24,877 bases of DNA from AVCC01 sp039920865 (GTDB lineage Bacteria; Pseudomonadota; Gammaproteobacteria; Burkholderiales; Burkholderiaceae_D), in the NCBI GenBank assembly GCA_039920865.1, contig JBDSCZ010000403.1, forward strand, positions 1 to 24,877, written 5' to 3'. Below are positions 22,000 to 24,877 of the stretch, one piece after another; the stretch's first letter is position 1, and each line of letters starts with the position of its first letter. A model generated the notes under the pieces. That model was not told the DNA's origin. It worked only from the letters and a program-made list of their open reading frames with translations, and ran no database searches. The translations under genes and the position numbers were made by a program.

Positions 22000-22491
22000 A
22001 TGGCTAAAAAAGAGCACACTTCCGAAACGCAGGCAACCCAATGCCTGCGCAGGCACGGCATCGCATTTTCCGAGCATTCGTATGCATATGAAGAGCATGG
22101 CGGTACCGCGTTGTCGGCGCAAGAATTGGGCGTTGATGAACACTGCGTGGTGAAGACGCTGGTGATGCAGGACGAAGCAGCCAAGCCGCTAATCGTCCTG
22201 ATGCATGGCGACTGCAAGGTGTCGACCAAGAATCTGGCGCGTCAGATCGGCTGCAAATCGGTCGCGCCGTGCAAGCCCGAAGTAGCAAACCGGCACTCAG
22301 GCTACCTGGTCGGCGGCACCTCGCCGTTTGGAACCAAAAAGGCGATGCCGGTCTATGTCGAGCACAGCATCCTGGATCTGGAAAAAATCTACATCAATGG
22401 CGGTCGCCGCGGCTACCTGGTCGGGATTGATCCGAAAACGATCGCCGCAACGCTGACAATCCATACCGTTCATTGCGCGCTCGACGATTAA
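22000..22491 (+). CDS. ybaK: Cys-tRNA(Pro)/aminoacyl-tRNA deacylase, YbaK/EbsC type
   Basis: Trans-editing enzyme of 163 residues that hydrolyses mischarged tRNA, usually Cys-tRNA(Pro). The YbaK fold markers are present: EHGGTALSAQELGVDE, VVKTLVMQ, LMHGDCKVSTKNLARQIGCK, and the GYLVGGTSPFGTKKAMPVYV loop with the conserved lysines. The ATG at 22000 (MAKKEHTSE) matches the family start; an in-frame ATG at 21946 would overlap the divergent gene. A perfect -35 hexamer TTGACA lies at 21965-21970, but no well-spaced -10 was found. Family length is about 155-165, so the protein is complete. Confidence 0.92.
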   Translation: MAKKEHTSETQATQCLRRHGIAFSEHSYAYEEHGGTALSAQELGVDEHCVVKTLVMQDEAAKPLIVLMHGDCKVSTKNLARQIGCKSVAPCKPEVANRHSGYLVGGTSPFGTKKAMPVYVEHSILDLEKIYINGGRRGYLVGIDPKTIAATLTIHTVHCALDD

Positions 22492-22558
22492 ATCCCCGCT
22501 TTAATGTCAATGCGTCATGGATTGCACCAATTCGTATCGCATTATTGCGGGGTATATT

Positions 22559-22586
22559 AAAAAACCATGCAAATCGCGCATGGTTT
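22559..22586 (-). terminator. Rho-independent terminator, minus strand
   Basis: Read on the minus strand, AAACCATGC (22578-22586) pairs with GCATGGTTT (22562-22570) around a 7-nt loop and ends in six T residues (22559-22564). It would stop transcription coming from the helicase gene, about 80 nt after that stop codon. Confidence 0.7.
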
Positions 22587-22598
22587 CATTGATTCATT

Positions 22599-22624
22599 AA
22601 AAGATACATGATCATGTATCTTTT
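22599..22624. terminator. 26-bp perfect palindrome, likely bidirectional terminator
   Basis: AAAAGATACATGA (22599-22611) is followed directly by its exact reverse complement (22612-22624), ending in TTTT on both strands. It lies between the convergent YbaK and helicase genes, where a two-way terminator is expected. The centre TGATCA would form the loop. Confidence 0.7.
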
Positions 22625-22634
22625 ATATAAATAC

Positions 22635-22659
22635 GATGCCGCAACTGGATTACGGCATC
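22635..22659 (-). terminator. Hairpin just after the helicase stop
   Basis: GATGCCG and CGGCATC (22635-22641 and 22653-22659) form a 7-bp stem with an 11-nt loop, 4 nt beyond the helicase stop codon. It is followed on the minus strand by a weak AT-rich tail, GTATTTATAT, so it is at most a partial terminator or an RNA-stabilising 3' end. Confidence 0.4.
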
Positions 22660-22663
22660 AATC

Positions 22664-24193
22664 TCACGATTTAGGCGTGCCGCCGAGCAGCACCGCCATC
22701 CTGGCTTTAGACGACTTTCCCGACCCCGATTGCGATGCTGCCTGCTCCACGCTGGTAGCATTCGATGCCGGCTGAGCAGGCTCGTAAGGCTTCAGAAACC
22801 AGGGATCGAGTCTTTCCTTGCGCGGTGCACCGGAATAATTGCTACGCCCCGGCGCTGGGCTGGAGCGGCTAGAATCTTCGCGGCGAGGCGGCCGTTCAGC
22901 ACGCTCGGGACGTTCGAGACGCTCGGGACGTTCGCCACGCACGGTGCGCGCAGTACGTTCTGCTGTACGCGCAGATGCCGGGACAAATCCAATTAATTGC
23001 TGACGTTCGAATTTCTGCTTGATCAGCTTTTCGATATCCACCAGCAAACGCTCATCCTTGTCGGAATACAGGGAAATCGCATCACCCGACGCGCCGGCGC
23101 GGGCGGTACGGCCAATCCTGTGAACATAATCTTCAGCGTTAAACGGCAGGTCGTAATTGATGACGCAAGGCAGTTCGGCGATATCGAGTCCGCGCGCGGC
23201 GACATCGGTTGCGACCAGAATTTCGATTTCCCCCCGCTTGAACGCCTCCAGTGCAGCCATACGCTCGGCCTGAGTCTTGTCGCCATGAATCGCGGTAGCG
23301 TTGACACCCTCCAGCACCAATTGACGCGCCAGGCGTGAAGCACCAATCTTGCTGTTCGAAAATACGATTACTTGCTTTAAGCCACGCTCGCGGATGATGA
23401 AAGACACCGCGTCGCCTTTTGCCGATTCTTCGACTTTATATATGATCTGAGTCAGGTTTTCGGCCGTCGAGTTGCCGCGCGCGACCTCGATCATGACCGG
23501 ATTATTAAGAAAACTGTTGGCCAGCCTCTTGATCTCATTGGAAAAAGTTGCGGAAAACATCAAGTTCTGCCGCTGCTTAGGCAACAGATTGATGATTCGC
23601 TGCAAATCCGGCAGAAAGCCCATGTCGAGCATGCGATCCGCTTCATCCATTACCAGAATTTGCACCTGCGACAGGTTCAGCGTCTTCTGCTGCACGTGGT
23701 CCAGCAAGCGCCCAGGCGTAGCAATCACAATCTCGATCCCGGAGCGCAAAGCCGCTGTTTGCGGCGCAATATCGACGCCGCCAAAGACCACGGTAACGCG
23801 CAAACCGGTATGGCGCGCGTACGCCTTTACATTATCGGCGACCTGATCGGCTAACTCACGCGTCGGCGTCAAAATCAGAGCACGCACCGGATGACGCGCA
23901 GGCGATGCGCTGGCATTGGCATGGGCAGACAAGAGCTGGATGATAGGCAATGAGAAGCCGGCAGTCTTGCCAGTGCCGGTCTGGGCCGCGCCCATGACAT
24001 CGCGCCCCTGCAGTACGACAGGAATCGCTTCCGCCTGAATCGGCGTCGGATGAATGTAACCCTGATTTGTGAGCGCTCGTAGAATCTCGGCTGACAAGCC
24101 GAAATCCTCAAAACAAATTGCTGGGGTATCAATTTGCGCTGTTGCAGACAGTGCAGATGGTGCGGTCAGTGTTTCCGGCGTGGTTTCAGGCAT
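22664..24193 (-). CDS. rhlE: DEAD-box ATP-dependent RNA helicase, RhlE type
   Basis: RNA helicase of 509 residues. The Q motif FEDFGLSAEILRAL and PTPIQAEAIP comes first, then motif I AAQTGTGKTAG (K76), Ia PTRELADQ, II DEAD (183-186), III SAT, and in the second RecA domain IV-VI with HGDKTQ, VATDVAARGLD and HRIGRTARAG. A charged, unstructured C-terminal tail follows (about 400-509), with Arg/Glu/Pro repeats such as ERPERLERPERAERP, typical of RhlE relatives that act in ribosome assembly or RNA decay. I choose the ATG at 24193 (MPETTPETLT). The longer frame to 24241 would be translated from tRNA-like sequence. The only ribosome-binding-like motif, GGGAGG, lies inside the tRNA-like acceptor arm, about 13 nt upstream. 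Confidence 0.92.
   Translation of the reverse strand: MPETTPETLTAPSALSATAQIDTPAICFEDFGLSAEILRALTNQGYIHPTPIQAEAIPVVLQGRDVMGAAQTGTGKTAGFSLPIIQLLSAHANASASPARHPVRALILTPTRELADQVADNVKAYARHTGLRVTVVFGGVDIAPQTAALRSGIEIVIATPGRLLDHVQQKTLNLSQVQILVMDEADRMLDMGFLPDLQRIINLLPKQRQNLMFSATFSNEIKRLANSFLNNPVMIEVARGNSTAENLTQIIYKVEESAKGDAVSFIIRERGLKQVIVFSNSKIGASRLARQLVLEGVNATAIHGDKTQAERMAALEAFKRGEIEILVATDVAARGLDIAELPCVINYDLPFNAEDYVHRIGRTARAGASGDAISLYSDKDERLLVDIEKLIKQKFERQQLIGFVPASARTAERTARTVRGERPERLERPERAERPPRREDSSRSSPAPGRSNYSGAPRKERLDPWFLKPYEPAQPASNATSVEQAASQSGSGKSSKARMAVLLGGTPKS
22901..22936. repeat. 18-bp tandem repeat within the helicase C-terminal tail
   Basis: Two copies of an 18-bp unit, ACGCTCGGGACGTTCG plus two bases, lie head to tail (22901-22918 and 22919-22936) with differences only at the last two positions. 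Each encodes six residues of the RPER-rich tail. Slippage at such repeats changes tail length between strains. Confidence 0.7.
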
Positions 24194-24199
24194 AGTATT

Positions 24200-24252
24200 T
24201 GGTGGGCCTCCCGTGAGTCGAACACGGCACCAACGGATCATGAGCCCGTGTT
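24200..24252 (-). pseudogene. 3' half of a tRNA with CAT anticodon (tRNA-Met/Ile2-like remnant)
   Basis: On the minus strand the sequence has an anticodon arm ACGGG-CTCATGA-TCCGT (anticodon CAT), the variable loop TGGTG, a perfect T arm CCGTG-TTCGACT-CACGG, the 3' acceptor strand GAGGCCC, discriminator A and encoded CCA ending at 24200. The matching 5' half, which should start GGGCCTC and carry a D arm, is missing: upstream sequence (24253-24275) cannot pair with the acceptor. Position 37 is G, where tRNAs with this anticodon usually have A. So it is a truncated, probably non-functional copy. A 3' half with CCA is what an integrase attachment site or a recombination scar would leave. Confidence 0.7.
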
Positions 24253-24815
24253 ACCGGGACATCAAACACTCGTTACCATGGACCGAAATCACAACAAAAT
24301 CAAGTAAATAAAGGCGCATTATGCCCTAATTCGCCTCAGCCTGCACCTTGAAAACCGGCACCAATGAGGCACCAGACGATCACAATAGACCGGAAGCAGA
24401 CCGGAAACCGAACATGCTAACTGACGAAAGCGGCCGAAATGTCCCGCTCCCGCACGGCACAAAAATTCCTACTTTGTGGTTGAGAACATCTGCGCTTGCA
24501 GGTGTCAGATTCCGACGACCTAAAGAGCGGTGATTTCCGTCCCGGAAATACGCCCACCGTAGCAGTCCGCTCAGATCATTGCATCCATTGCATCAATAAT
24601 GAAACCACGAACAATTCAACTACCCGGTTGTAAGAATAGTGGATCTCAGCCGTCTAATGAGCAGGGACAAACGCAAGCAAGGACTGCATCCAGCAAATTT
24701 GCAAATCAAAGCGCTTGCCCTGGTTTCAAGGTTAGCTTGTTGCATGGGTAAATAATTTCATGATTGCAAGCTTGGGGACGGCTCTTTCAACTGGTGAAGT
24801 GCGCAAGGCACAGTT
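24253..24815. other. Intergenic region, no gene recognised
   Basis: About 560 bp between the tRNA-like remnant and the promoter of the next gene. It should contain the helicase promoter. Short frames (for example plus-strand 24348-24533, about 61 codons) resemble nothing known and have no ribosome-binding site. Base composition is lower in GC than the flanking genes from about 24570 onward. A near-repeat of CATTGCATC occurs at about 24577-24595. No CRISPR, integrase or IS sequence was seen. Confidence 0.4.
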
Positions 24816-24858
24816 CTGACAGAGTCGTCAAACAAGGTATTATTTTTCTGGTTGGAGG
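24816..24858 (+). promoter_or_regulatory. Promoter and ribosome-binding site of the gene at the right edge
   Basis: CTGACA (24816-24821), 16 nt, TATTAT (24838-24843) is a near-consensus sigma70 promoter. GGAGG at 24854-24858 lies 4 nt before the ATG at 24863. If the -10 is right, the leader is only about 13 nt. Confidence 0.6.
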
Positions 24859-24862
24859 ATAT

Positions 24863-24877
24863 ATGAAAATCAGACAA
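24863..24877 (+). CDS. Start of an unidentified gene (runs off the right edge)
   Basis: ATG at 24863 followed by four codons (MKIRQ) to the end of the window. The start is supported by GGAGG directly upstream and a good promoter before it. The product cannot be identified from five residues. Confidence 0.55.

Noticed and set aside
24200..24275. Full functional tRNA, tmRNA end, or tRNA with an intron
   Set aside because: The upstream 25 nt cannot form the acceptor or D stems. No sequence resembling AGGCCC (the 5' acceptor on the plus strand) was found further right in the window, and the anticodon arm rules out tmRNA. An intron in the D arm with the 5' exon outside the window cannot be fully excluded.
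1..24877. CRISPR arrays, insertion sequences, transposases, prophage structural genes or replication origin
   Set aside because: No regularly spaced direct repeats, no transposase or phage-like proteins and no cluster of DnaA boxes were seen. The single DnaA-like box at 16026 is isolated.

Overview
The window looks like chromosomal DNA of a betaproteobacterium, probably Burkholderiales and most like Oxalobacteraceae (Herminiimonas/Collimonas-type). This rests on overall GC-rich codon use, on the character of the proteins (RhlE-type helicase, DctS/DctR-type regulators beside a TRAP transporter, PCMT-rhodanese-TolC order), and on family recognition from memory. It is inference; no database search was possible.

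Layout. (1) 1-1569, minus strand: the start of a RecQ-like helicase gene, uppP (undecaprenyl-diphosphatase) and a DUF1439 lipoprotein gene with its own terminator. (2) 1570-3816: largely non-coding DNA with a C-terminal scrap of phosphoenolpyruvate synthase, followed by a single class I fructose-bisphosphate aldolase gene. (3) 3817-11345, plus strand: a tripartite efflux locus. A TetR repressor overlaps the membrane-fusion protein, the RND pump follows 3 nt later, then come a PCMT-like methyltransferase, a small rhodanese and a TolC-type outer-membrane channel, ending in a terminator. (4) 11373-13240: an eroded sulfate-assimilation zone. It holds an internally deleted sulfate-binding-protein remnant and a central cysB fragment on either side of an intact YhdH/AcuI-type reductase on the opposite strand, then a palindromic intergenic repeat. 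(5) 13251-19208: a C4-dicarboxylate uptake module. A sensor kinase and FixJ-type response regulator (minus) diverge from a TRAP transporter dctP-dctQM (plus), with a strong terminator-like hairpin between dctP and dctQ. (6) 19209-19550: no ORF, but a structured, terminator-ended stretch with repeated GGA motifs, a candidate small RNA. (7) 19551-22491: ogt-type methyltransferase and xerD overlapping, an endonuclease/exonuclease/phosphatase-family protein convergent with xerD, and a YbaK-type deacylase. (8) 22492-24877: a hairpin-rich terminator region, a DEAD-box helicase of RhlE type whose start codon lies 6 nt from the CCA end of a tRNA-Met-like 3' half, about 600 bp without a gene, and the first codons of a new gene at the right edge.

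How the parts work together. The efflux locus has all three layers of a drug pump plus its likely repressor, with a candidate operator across the promoter. The dicarboxylate locus has sensor, regulator and transporter with a shared 211-bp divergent control region. The most unusual signals lie between genes: the tRNA 3' half at the helicase start, the orphan-terminator RNA at about 19340-19534, and the gene scars of ppsA, sbp/cysP and cysB.
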